Below are positions 1 through 6,928 of a stretch of 16,230 bases of DNA, piece by piece. Origin of the DNA: CAJQGY01 sp964417685 (GTDB taxonomy: Bacteria > Pseudomonadota > Gammaproteobacteria > Magnimaribacterales > D2472). The stretch's first letter is position 1; each line of letters begins with the position of its first letter. Below the pieces are notes generated by a model. The model was not told the origin of the DNA. It saw only the letters and a list, made by a program, of their open reading frames with translations, and did not search any database. A program made the translations under genes and the position numbers. The stretch covers positions 1 to 16,230 of the forward strand of contig CAYQIT010000017.1 of NCBI GenBank assembly GCA_964417685.1, in the 5' to 3' direction.

Positions 1-1
1 T

Positions 2-1081
2 GAAGAAACCAAAGCTTTACTTAAAAGTAATAAAGTTGAAATAGATTATTTTAATGACCAAATAATATACAAACCCGGCTTCTTAAAGACAGGTCAGGGC
101 AATCCTTTTTCAGTTTTTACACCCTTTAAAAGAAGATGGGTTGAAAACTTTAATATGGAATCTTTAGACATTGATTATGTCTATAAGAAAAAATTATTGA
201 ATTCATTTAAAGAAAATTTTAGTGAATTTAATTTTAATTTTAATGATACCCATGGGGTTGATATGCAGTTATGGCCTGCTGGTGAGGAGGAGGCTTTAAG
301 CAGACTTAAAATATTCCTTGACGATAAAGCTAAGGATTATAGTGCGAATAGGAATGATCCTATCTTGGATGGAACTAGCAGAATATCTCCATACCTTGCT
401 TCTGGAATAATATCTTCAAAAAGATGCATTTTAGAAGCTTTAAAACTTAATAATTTTGAGTTTACTTCTGGCAATAAGGGTTATACCAAATGGATAGATG
501 AAATAGTTTGGAGAGAATTTTATAGAAATATCATGCATTCGTTCCCAAAGGTTAGTAAAGGCAAGCCATTTCAGGATTATACAAATGCTATTCAGTGGAG
601 ATATGATGAGGATGAATTCAATGCCTGGAAAAATGGCATGACTGGATTTCCCATTATTGATGCTGCAATGAGGCAGTTAAAAGCTGAGGGTTGGATGCAT
701 AATAGATTAAGAATGGTCGTAGCAATGTTTTTTACAAAGAATATGTTGCATGATTGGAGGCTAGGAGAAAAGTTCTTCATGGAGAGGTTAATTGATGCAG
801 ACTTTGCTTCAAATAACGGCGGTTGGCAATGGAGTAGTTCTACTGGTACTGATGCAGCCCCATACTTTAGAATATTCAATCCTATAACTCAGTCGACTAA
901 TTTTGACAAAGATGGAAAATTTATCAAAAAATTTGTTCCAGAACTAAAAGATTTAGATAAAAAAGTTATTCACGATCCTGACAGTTCTCTTAGAAAACAT
1001 TTAGGATACCCAGAACCGATGCTAAATCTTAAAGAATCTAGATTGAGAGCTATTGAGGCATTCAAGGAATCTAGAGAATAG
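2..1081 (+). CDS. phrB: Class I deoxyribodipyrimidine photolyase, 5' end outside window
   Basis: Light-driven repair of cyclobutane pyrimidine dimers in DNA, using FAD. The reading frame is open from base 2, so the first roughly 110 residues of a family member of about 470 are missing; 359 are visible. The first ATG at 155 is internal: the codons before it (GQGNPFSVFTPFKRRW) are the end of the antenna-binding alpha/beta domain. In the visible numbering, the FAD-pocket TSRISPYLASG motif is at 125-135 and WREFYR at 170-175. NNGGWQW (271-277) holds the flavin-contacting Asn. The electron-transfer Trp triad (E. coli W306, W359, W382) is conserved with exact spacing at about 199, 252 and 275. The Glu and Trp that contact the dimer (E. 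coli E274, W277) are also kept. This supports a working CPD photolyase rather than a cryptochrome, although substrate cannot be proved from sequence. It ends in TAG, 53 bases before the next gene. Confidence 0.95.
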   Translation, partial: EETKALLKSNKVEIDYFNDQIIYKPGFLKTGQGNPFSVFTPFKRRWVENFNMESLDIDYVYKKKLLNSFKENFSEFNFNFNDTHGVDMQLWPAGEEEALSRLKIFLDDKAKDYSANRNDPILDGTSRISPYLASGIISSKRCILEALKLNNFEFTSGNKGYTKWIDEIVWREFYRNIMHSFPKVSKGKPFQDYTNAIQWRYDEDEFNAWKNGMTGFPIIDAAMRQLKAEGWMHNRLRMVVAMFFTKNMLHDWRLGEKFFMERLIDADFASNNGGWQWSSSTGTDAAPYFRIFNPITQSTNFDKDGKFIKKFVPELKDLDKKVIHDPDSSLRKHLGYPEPMLNLKESRLRAIEAFKESRE

Positions 1082-1105
1082 CTTTATCAAAAGCATCAAT
1101 ATATC

Positions 1106-1127
1106 TATAATTTATATACAAACAGGA
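1106..1127 (+). promoter_or_regulatory. Promoter -10 and ribosome binding site of the aldehyde dehydrogenase gene
   Basis: A perfect TATAAT lies at 1106-1111, predicting a transcription start near 1117-1118. AGGA follows at 1124-1127, seven bases before the ATG at 1135. No good -35 hexamer is visible at the usual spacing; TTTATC at 1083-1088 is only a weak match. The gene therefore probably has its own promoter rather than depending on photolyase transcription. Confidence 0.5.
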
Positions 1128-1134
1128 AATAACT

Positions 1135-2559
1135 ATGAAAGATAAATTAGATTTTTACATTAATGGACAATGGACTAAGCCTTCAACTGCAGAAACTATT
1201 GAAGTTTTTAATCCTTCTACAGAAGAGGTTATTGGCTTGATATCAGCGGGTACAAAAGAAGATGTAAATCTTGCGGTTCGTCATGCAAAAGAGGCTTTTA
1301 AAACATTTAGCAAAACTTCGCCAGCGGAGCGAGCAGATTACCTCAAAGCAATTATAGAAATTTATGAAAAAAGAATGGATGAGGTTGCAACTACTGTAAC
1401 AGAGGAGATGGGTGCACCTTTGTGGTTATCTCAAGTGGCACAAGCTACAACCGGCTTAAGTCATTTCATAGGAACTTTAAAGACTCTAGAGAACTATCAA
1501 TTTGAAAGAAATTCAGAAAATTATATTGAAAGAAAAGAGGCAATTGGTGTTGTTGGAATGATTACTCCATGGAACTGGCCTATGAATCAGATGTGTACAA
1601 AGGTAGCATCTGCTATTGCAGCTGGCTGTACTATGGTTTTAAAGCCTAGTGAAATATCTCCTTATTGTGCAATTTTATTGGCTGAAATTATTGATGAGGC
1701 AGGGCTTCCAAAAGGCGTATTCAATTTAGTAAATGGATATGGACCTATAGCAGGAGCTGCATTATCAGAAAATCCAGATGTAGATATGATTTCGATCACA
1801 GGTTCTACCAGAGCTGGAATTGCTGTAGCACAAGCATCTGCACCTTCTGTGAAAAGAGTTGCTCAAGAGCTTGGTGGTAAGTCAGCAAATATAGTTCTCG
1901 ATGATGCAAATATTGAAAAGGCTATTGCTTCAGGAATATCTCAATGCTTTTTAAATACAGGTCAAACATGCACAGCTCCAACAAGAATGCTGGTTTCAGC
2001 TAAAAATTATGATAAGGCATTAGAAATTGCTAAAGCAGTTGTTGAAAAAACAACAGTAGGTGACCCAATGGATGAAAATTCAAAGATGGGACCTATATCA
2101 AATAAAGCTCAATATGAGAAAGTCATAAGAATGATTGAGATTGGTATTGAAGAGGGTGCAACTTTAGTTGCTGGTGGCACAGAGCTTCCGGATGGCTTAG
2201 AAAAGGGTTATTACGTTAAACCTACTGTTTTTGCTGATGTAACTAATGATATGACAATAGCAAGAGAAGAGGTATTTGGTCCTGTTTTGTGTATTTTAAA
2301 ATATGAAACGGAAGAAGAAGCCATTGAAATAGCTAATGATACTGATTATGGCTTAGCTGGTTATGTGCAAGGTGAGATTAATCATGCTCAAGAAGTAGCT
2401 AGGCATATTAGAGCAGGTCAAATTACTATTAATGGTGGAAATAGAGAGAACAATGCTCCATTTGGAGGCTATAAAGCTTCAGGAAATGGAAGAGAGCATG
2501 GAACTCATGGGCTCGAAGACTACTTAGAAACTAAGGCTATGATTAGCCCTTTAGGTTAA
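1135..2559 (+). CDS. NAD(P)-dependent aldehyde dehydrogenase
   Basis: Oxidises an aldehyde to the carboxylic acid with NAD(P)+; cytoplasmic, 474 residues, a normal family length. All catalytic features are present. TPWNWP (144-149) carries the oxyanion-hole Asn147. Lys170 (VLKPSE) binds the cofactor, and ITGSTRAG (221-228) is the Rossmann turn. Glu245 (QELGGK) is the general base and Cys279 (NTGQTCTAP) the nucleophile. Glu379 (EEVFGPV) is the conserved cofactor-binding Glu. The start is supported by AGGA seven bases upstream. The family is too broad to name the substrate from sequence. It converges on the class II aldolase gene, and the final TTAA supplies stop codons to both. Arginine codons are 12 AGR to 2 CGN, typical of this window. 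Confidence 0.93.
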   Translation: MKDKLDFYINGQWTKPSTAETIEVFNPSTEEVIGLISAGTKEDVNLAVRHAKEAFKTFSKTSPAERADYLKAIIEIYEKRMDEVATTVTEEMGAPLWLSQVAQATTGLSHFIGTLKTLENYQFERNSENYIERKEAIGVVGMITPWNWPMNQMCTKVASAIAAGCTMVLKPSEISPYCAILLAEIIDEAGLPKGVFNLVNGYGPIAGAALSENPDVDMISITGSTRAGIAVAQASAPSVKRVAQELGGKSANIVLDDANIEKAIASGISQCFLNTGQTCTAPTRMLVSAKNYDKALEIAKAVVEKTTVGDPMDENSKMGPISNKAQYEKVIRMIEIGIEEGATLVAGGTELPDGLEKGYYVKPTVFADVTNDMTIAREEVFGPVLCILKYETEEEAIEIANDTDYGLAGYVQGEINHAQEVARHIRAGQITINGGNRENNAPFGGYKASGNGREHGTHGLEDYLETKAMISPLG

Positions 2560-3365
2560 TCTAATAAATCAGGCTCTTTTTTTACAATCATGTCGAATGC
2601 TGGCTGAAAACTAGCCCATGCTGCTATATCGTTGGCAATAAACTCTCTGGTTTTAACAGCAGTATCATGTGGAATAATGATAGGCTCGCCAGCAGCTTCT
2701 GCAGCTAATTGAGCTTGGCAGCACCTTTCCATTGAAGTATAAAACCACAAAGCAATATCTACCGAGGGGCCTGTGGTGAGAATGCCATGATTTTGAAGGA
2801 TAATCACCTTTTTATCACCAAGAGCCTTGGCGATTGCATCTCCTTCTTCCACCTCTTCAACAACACCAGAAAAATCACTATAAATTGCTTGTTGCTCATA
2901 AAATGCACACGCATCTTGTGAGATAGGGTCTAACAGTTTTCCAAGTGTTGAGAATGTTCTGCCTTGAATAGAGTGAGAATGCGCAGCTGCATTCACATCT
3001 GGCCTTGCTTTATGAAGTCTTGAATGAATAGCAAATGCAGCAACATTTACATCTCTATCACCCTGAACAACATTTCCATCGTGATTAACAAGAATTAGGT
3101 CTGATACAGATATTTGAGAAAAATGAACACCTAGTGGATTAACCCAAAAGTGATCAGGGAATTCAGGGTCTCTGTAAGTAATATGACCAGCAACACCCTC
3201 ATTAAAACCACAGTGAGCAAAGAACCTAAAACCAGCCGCTAATTTTTCAAGCTGATCTCTTCTTATTTCAGCAACATTAGCAAACTCCTTCATTTCAAGG
3301 CCTTTTTTCTTTAAAGGCAATCTACCATCAGTTAAGTTAATTCTAATAGGCGTAACATTTGACAT
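2556..3365 (-). CDS. Class II aldolase/adducin family protein
   Basis: 269 residues, cytoplasmic, with one class II aldolase/adducin domain over roughly 35-250. Members are metal-dependent aldolases, epimerases or decarboxylases acting on small sugar phosphates or hydroxy acids. The likely metal ligands are His129 and His131 (AAHSHSIQG) and His193 (QNHGILTTG). GVAGHITYRDP (57-67) matches the early conserved glycine-rich loop. I chose the start at 3365 because GGTGGAG (complement of 3372-3378) lies six bases upstream. The open frame runs on to 3509, but that extension is hydrophobic, matches no family residues and would overlap fumC. The gene diverges from fumC across 59 bases and ends inside the aldehyde dehydrogenase stop. 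Proteins of this branch are common and mostly uncharacterised, so the substrate is unknown. Confidence 0.88.
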   Translation of the reverse strand: MSNVTPIRINLTDGRLPLKKKGLEMKEFANVAEIRRDQLEKLAAGFRFFAHCGFNEGVAGHITYRDPEFPDHFWVNPLGVHFSQISVSDLILVNHDGNVVQGDRDVNVAAFAIHSRLHKARPDVNAAAHSHSIQGRTFSTLGKLLDPISQDACAFYEQQAIYSDFSGVVEEVEEGDAIAKALGDKKVIILQNHGILTTGPSVDIALWFYTSMERCCQAQLAAEAAGEPIIIPHDTAVKTREFIANDIAAWASFQPAFDMIVKKEPDLLD

Positions 3366-3424
3366 TCTTTTCTCCACCAAATAAGTTTGAATGATAAAAT
3401 AGCTTATCAAATATTGGTTTAAAT
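3366..3424. promoter_or_regulatory. Divergent promoter region with an inverted repeat, aldolase-family gene / fumC
   Basis: This 59-base AT-rich space must hold the 5' signals of two divergent genes. It contains the aldolase Shine-Dalgarno (3372-3378, minus strand) and a perfect inverted repeat TGATAA-N6-TTATCA at 3392-3409, almost centred. The repeat resembles an operator half-site pair, but six-base AT-rich arms can arise by chance. TATCAA at 3406-3411 is a possible -10 for fumC. No Shine-Dalgarno precedes the fumC ATG. No confident -35 box is seen on either strand. Confidence 0.4.
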
Positions 3425-4813
3425 ATGAAATATAGAATTGAAAAAGACAGTCTAGGAAATGTAAAAGTCCCTGAAGATGCTTTATGGGGCGCGCAAACGC
3501 AAAGAGCACTGGAGAACTTTAAAATCAGTGGAATAAAATTTGCTTTTCCTTTTGGTAGATCATTTATTGAGGCACTTGGTATTATCAAATTTTCTGCAGC
3601 TGCAGCAAACCAAAAACTAAAACTATTAAGTGCAAAAAAAGCAAATGCTATTAAATCTGCATCAAAAACTGTAATTAAAGGCGAACATGATGATTCATTT
3701 CCTTTAGATGTATTTCAAACCGGCTCTGGAACAAGCACTAACATGAACGCGAACGAGGTTATTGCAAATATTGCTTCCAAAAAATCTAAAATAGATATTG
3801 GAGCTAATGATGATGTAAATATGAGCCAAAGTTCAAATGATGTTATACCTACTGCTATTTGTATAAGTTCATTGCTAGATATGGAAAGATTGCTGCTTCC
3901 TAATTTAGATATTCTTATTGATGCAATTGATTCAAAAATGAAAGAAGTTAGGGGTAATGTTAAAACTGGAAGAACTCATCTAATGGATGCTATGCCAATT
4001 GATTTTTCTCAAGAACTCTCAGGATGGAAAGCTCAACTAACAAGCGTCAAAAAATCTTTAAAAGCAGCTAGTAATAGGATGCTTGAACTTCCACAAGGCG
4101 GAACTGCTATTGGAACAGGGATAAATACGCATAAAGATTTTTCAAAACATTTTTGCAATGAAGTAAATTCTTTATCTGGCTTAAAAACCAAACAAGCCAA
4201 AAATTTTTTCCAAGGCTTAAGTTCTGTAGATAACGCTGTTGAATTGTCCTCTGCAGTCAAGAATCTCAGTGTAGTTCTAATGAAAATTTCTAATGATTTA
4301 AGATGGATGAATAGCGGGCCTTTAACAGGTTTGTCCGAGATAGAGCTTGAAGCACTGCAGCCAGGAAGCAGCATTATGCCTGGTAAAGTTAATCCTGTGA
4401 TTCCAGAAGCAGTTGCTATGGCATGTGCTGATGTTATTGGTAATGATGCAACTATTACTGTAGCAGGGCAAAGTGGAAATTTTCAGCTCAATGTAATGCT
4501 TCCTGTGGTTGCATATAACTTACTAAAGAGCATAACTCTTATGGCAAACTCAATGCCTTTGCTTGCAAATAAAGCAATAAAGACATTTAAAGTCAATCAA
4601 GCCAATATTACAGAGTCATTATCAAAAAATCCTATTTTAGTTACCGCCCTTAATAGAAAAATAGGTTATGTCAAAGCTGCAGCTATTGCTAAAAAAGCTT
4701 ACAAAGAACAAAGATCTATTATTGATGTTGCGCACGAAGAAACTGGAATAAGTTTAAATGAGCTGAATAAGTTATTAGACCCATCAAAATTAACTAAAGG
4801 CGGTGTAAATTAA
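3425..4813 (+). CDS. fumC: Class II fumarate hydratase (fumarase C)
   Basis: Reversible hydration of fumarate to malate in the TCA cycle; oxygen-stable, cofactor-free homotetramer in the cytoplasm. At 462 residues it is full length. The substrate-site segments are in order: QTGSGTSTNMNANEV (98-112), MSQSSNDVIPTA (133-144) and TGRTHLMDAMP (181-191, catalytic His185). The superfamily signature loop GSSIMPGKVN is at 314-323, with the catalytic serine pair at 315-316. The GSS signature is shared with argininosuccinate lyase and aspartase, but the overall motif set and length fit fumarase. The start has no clear ribosome binding site, only AT-rich sequence from the divergent promoter region. It is followed with zero spacing by the pterin dehydratase gene. 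Confidence 0.95.
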   Translation: MKYRIEKDSLGNVKVPEDALWGAQTQRALENFKISGIKFAFPFGRSFIEALGIIKFSAAAANQKLKLLSAKKANAIKSASKTVIKGEHDDSFPLDVFQTGSGTSTNMNANEVIANIASKKSKIDIGANDDVNMSQSSNDVIPTAICISSLLDMERLLLPNLDILIDAIDSKMKEVRGNVKTGRTHLMDAMPIDFSQELSGWKAQLTSVKKSLKAASNRMLELPQGGTAIGTGINTHKDFSKHFCNEVNSLSGLKTKQAKNFFQGLSSVDNAVELSSAVKNLSVVLMKISNDLRWMNSGPLTGLSEIELEALQPGSSIMPGKVNPVIPEAVAMACADVIGNDATITVAGQSGNFQLNVMLPVVAYNLLKSITLMANSMPLLANKAIKTFKVNQANITESLSKNPILVTALNRKIGYVKAAAIAKKAYKEQRSIIDVAHEETGISLNELNKLLDPSKLTKGGVN

Positions 4814-5152
4814 ATGGCTGACCTATGTGATCTTACTTGCGAAGCATGTAGGGCTGATGCTCCTAAGGTCAGTGCTGAAGAGCAAGAAACATTGTTAAAG
4901 GATATAGATGGATGGGCTATTAATACCGATCCGTGCGATATGTTGGTAAAAAAATATAACTTTGAAAGTTATGATGAAGCTGTTTCATTTACAAATGCTA
5001 TTGCAGAAATGGCGGAAGCTGAAGGACATCACCCTAAAATTATTTTAGAGTGGGGCCAAGTATTTGTGAGTTGGTGGTCGCATAAAATCAATGGGCTGCA
5101 TAAAAATGATTTCATATGTGCAGCTAAAACCGATCAACTTTTTCAATCATAA
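4814..5152 (+). CDS. phhB: Pterin-4a-carbinolamine dehydratase
   Basis: Dehydrates 4a-hydroxytetrahydrobiopterin, the by-product of aromatic amino acid hydroxylases; it may also serve other pterin uses. 112 residues, cytoplasmic. The catalytic segment EGHHPKI (70-76) carries His72 and His73, followed by Trp80, His90 and Asp99 in WWSHKINGLHKND. The amino-terminal CDLTCEACRADAPKVS, with Cys5, Cys9 and Cys12, is typical of gammaproteobacterial members; whether those cysteines bind anything is unknown. The ATG follows the fumC TAA directly. The nearest purine-rich upstream sequence is about 13 bases away, so translation is probably coupled to fumC. No phenylalanine hydroxylase gene is present in the window, so its partner lies elsewhere or the protein has another role. 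Confidence 0.92.
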   Translation: MADLCDLTCEACRADAPKVSAEEQETLLKDIDGWAINTDPCDMLVKKYNFESYDEAVSFTNAIAEMAEAEGHHPKIILEWGQVFVSWWSHKINGLHKNDFICAAKTDQLFQS

Positions 5153-5163
5153 GGAACAAAAAA

Positions 5164-5391
5164 ATGGAACAAAACGAAAAACCATATCAATCTCTTGCTT
5201 GGATAGCCACTGGAATTCTTATTCTAGCTGCTTCTCTTGCTAGTTTTGTACCAGAACTTGAATTGCATCACTGGGCATTTATTTCAGCTAATACAATATG
5301 GGTGATAGTGGGTGTTTTGTGGAAAGAACAATCCTTAGTTGTTCTCAATGCCGGTCTAACCTTGATATATATTCTTGGCCTTATTTTTTAA
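5164..5391 (+). CDS. Small three-helix inner membrane protein, function unknown
   Basis: 75 residues, not recognised. Three hydrophobic segments fill most of it: about 11-29, 36-53 and 57-75, with a short charged amino terminus (MEQNEKPYQS) and a Lys-Glu loop between helices two and three. The last helix ends at the stop codon. AAGGA at 5151-5155, overlapping the upstream stop, lies eight bases before the ATG and supports this start. The 11-base gap after the pterin dehydratase gene puts it in the fumC transcript. The tryptophan-rich second helix with a following LNAG segment loosely recalls small PQ-loop or PnuC-like proteins, but this is only a visual impression. Confidence 0.75.
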   Translation: MEQNEKPYQSLAWIATGILILAASLASFVPELELHHWAFISANTIWVIVGVLWKEQSLVVLNAGLTLIYILGLIF

Positions 5392-5439
5392 AAATACTAG
5401 ACTAAACAATCACAAGTAATTTTTTTTTCCACATAGTCT

Positions 5440-5456
5440 TGGTATAATCCAACATG
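5440..5456 (+). promoter_or_regulatory. Extended -10 promoter of guaBA, probably giving a leaderless mRNA
   Basis: TGGTATAAT occupies 5440-5448: a perfect -10 hexamer (5443-5448) with the extended TGn element. The guaB ATG begins at 5454, only five bases after the hexamer, so the expected start point (5-8 bases downstream) falls at or within the ATG. The bases between (CCAAC) hold no Shine-Dalgarno. No -35 box is present; the matching position lies in a run of nine T (5420-5428). Confidence 0.6.
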
Positions 5457-6920
5457 GACAAAGTAAAATTAAAAGCTCTCACGTTCGATGATGTACTTTT
5501 GCTACCGCGTTATAGTGACTTTATTCCAAGCGAAGCATCAACCGAAACAAAACTCACAAAAAATATTTCTTTAAAGATACCTCTTATTTCTGCAGCTATG
5601 GATACGGTTACAGAATCTAGGATGGCTATTGCTTTAGCTGAAGCTGGTGGCATAGGCATAATACATAAAAATAATGAGATCGAAGAGCAAGCTAGCCAGG
5701 TTAGGGCTGTAAAAAAATATGAGAGTGGTGTTGTCAGAGACCCAATTACTATTGAATCTAGTCAATCCATAAGTGAATTGCAGCAGCTAACAACAGAGCT
5801 AAATATTTCTGGAATGCCTGTTGTTGATGGTGGTGAGCTAAAAGGTATTGTTACCAGTAGAGACTTTAGGTACGCGGATAATATGACAGATACCGTTTCG
5901 TCCATTATGACACCTCGCGAAAAGCTTGTGACAGTTGCAGAAGGTACATCTCAAGATTCAGTTAAAAAATTGATGTATGAGAATAGGATCGAAAAGATCT
6001 TGGTCCTTGATGGTGATGATTCATTAAGCGGTCTTGTAACCATGAAAGACATTGAAAAATCAGCTGAACACCCTGATGCAACAAAAGATTCATCAGGAAG
6101 ATTGATGGTTGGAGCAGCGCTTGGCACTGGTTCAGATACCCTGGAGAGAGCAAAAGCCCTGCATGAAGTTGGTGTTGATTTATTTGTAATTGATAGCGCC
6201 CACGGTCATTCTGAGAATGTTCTACAAACTATAAAAGAAGTAAAAAACAATTTTCCAGATATTGAAGTTATTGGCGGCAATGTAGCAACTCCCGAAGGCG
6301 CTTTGGCGTTAGTAGATGCAGGAGCCGATGCCATCAAGGTTGGCATGGGCCCAGGTTCAATTTGTACCACTAGAATAATTGCTGGAATTGGAGTGCCACA
6401 AATCACAGCTATATTAACTATTAGAGATGCGCTTGAAGGAAAGGGTGTAAAAATTATTGCTGATGGCGGCATTAGATTCTCTGGTGATATTGCAAAAGCT
6501 ATAGCTGCTGGAGCAGATTCTGTGATGATGGGTGGTGTTTTTGCTGGAACTGAAGAAGCTCCAGGTGAGGTTGAGTTATTTCAAGGCAGAAGTTTCAAAA
6601 CTTATAGAGGTATGGGTTCAATTGGAGCTATGACAGATAGAAAAGACGCTTCAAATAGGTATCTTCAAGATGATATTGATCCAGAAAAGCTTGTACCAGA
6701 AGGTATTGAAGGGCGCGTACCTTACAAAGGCTTAGTCATAAATGTTATTAATCAATTAATAGGCGGAGTTAGACAAAGTATGGGTTATGTTGGCTGTAAA
6801 ACTATTGATGCAATGAAAAAGGATAGTCAATTTATTGAAATTACAAATGCCGGTATGGCAGAAAGTCATGTTCACGATGTAATGATTACCAAAGAAGCGC
6901 CAAATTATCAAAGAGGTTAA
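5454..6920 (+). CDS. guaB: Inosine-5'-monophosphate dehydrogenase
   Basis: Oxidises IMP to XMP with NAD+, the committed step to guanine nucleotides; cytoplasmic tetramer. At 488 residues it has standard bacterial length. The TIM-barrel is split by two CBS domains at about 93-203, which sense nucleotides in this family. DSAHGHS (247-253) and GGNVATPEGA (274-283) are conserved barrel motifs. GPGSICTTR (299-307) contains catalytic Cys304. The mobile flap contains SNRYLQ (400-405) with the Arg-Tyr pair, followed by LVPEGIEGRVPYKG. The carboxyl-terminal ESHVHDVMITKEAPNY closely matches enterobacterial GuaB. The MDKVKLKALTFDDVLL start fits the family and leaves no room for upstream residues. guaA follows after eight bases, forming the classic guaBA operon. 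Confidence 0.97.
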   Translation: MDKVKLKALTFDDVLLLPRYSDFIPSEASTETKLTKNISLKIPLISAAMDTVTESRMAIALAEAGGIGIIHKNNEIEEQASQVRAVKKYESGVVRDPITIESSQSISELQQLTTELNISGMPVVDGGELKGIVTSRDFRYADNMTDTVSSIMTPREKLVTVAEGTSQDSVKKLMYENRIEKILVLDGDDSLSGLVTMKDIEKSAEHPDATKDSSGRLMVGAALGTGSDTLERAKALHEVGVDLFVIDSAHGHSENVLQTIKEVKNNFPDIEVIGGNVATPEGALALVDAGADAIKVGMGPGSICTTRIIAGIGVPQITAILTIRDALEGKGVKIIADGGIRFSGDIAKAIAAGADSVMMGGVFAGTEEAPGEVELFQGRSFKTYRGMGSIGAMTDRKDASNRYLQDDIDPEKLVPEGIEGRVPYKGLVINVINQLIGGVRQSMGYVGCKTIDAMKKDSQFIEITNAGMAESHVHDVMITKEAPNYQRG

Positions 6921-6928
6921 AAGCTTAC

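Noticed and set aside
155..157. ATG as the start of the photolyase gene
   Set aside because: The frame is open from base 2, and residues encoded before 155 (GQGNPFSVFTPFKRRW) match the photolyase family, so this Met is internal and the gene is cut by the window edge.
3366..3509. Amino-terminal extension of the aldolase-family protein, or a second minus-strand gene here
   Set aside because: The extension is hydrophobic, unlike the family, overlaps fumC, and lies upstream of a good ribosome binding site for the ATG at 3365. The other minus-strand frame ending near 3343 has no support.
4033..4374. Minus-strand open frame of 113 codons inside fumC
   Set aside because: It lies wholly within a well-conserved fumarase gene, has no ribosome binding site and no recognisable domain.
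4828..4851. Zinc-binding motif from Cys5, Cys9 and Cys12 of the pterin dehydratase
   Set aside because: Only three cysteines with irregular spacing; the same segment recurs in ordinary bacterial dehydratases with no known metal role.
5392..5430. Rho-independent terminator before guaB, suggested by the run of nine T at 5420-5428
   Set aside because: No GC-rich hairpin precedes the T run; only a four-base AT-rich pairing can be drawn. It is more likely promoter-upstream AT sequence.
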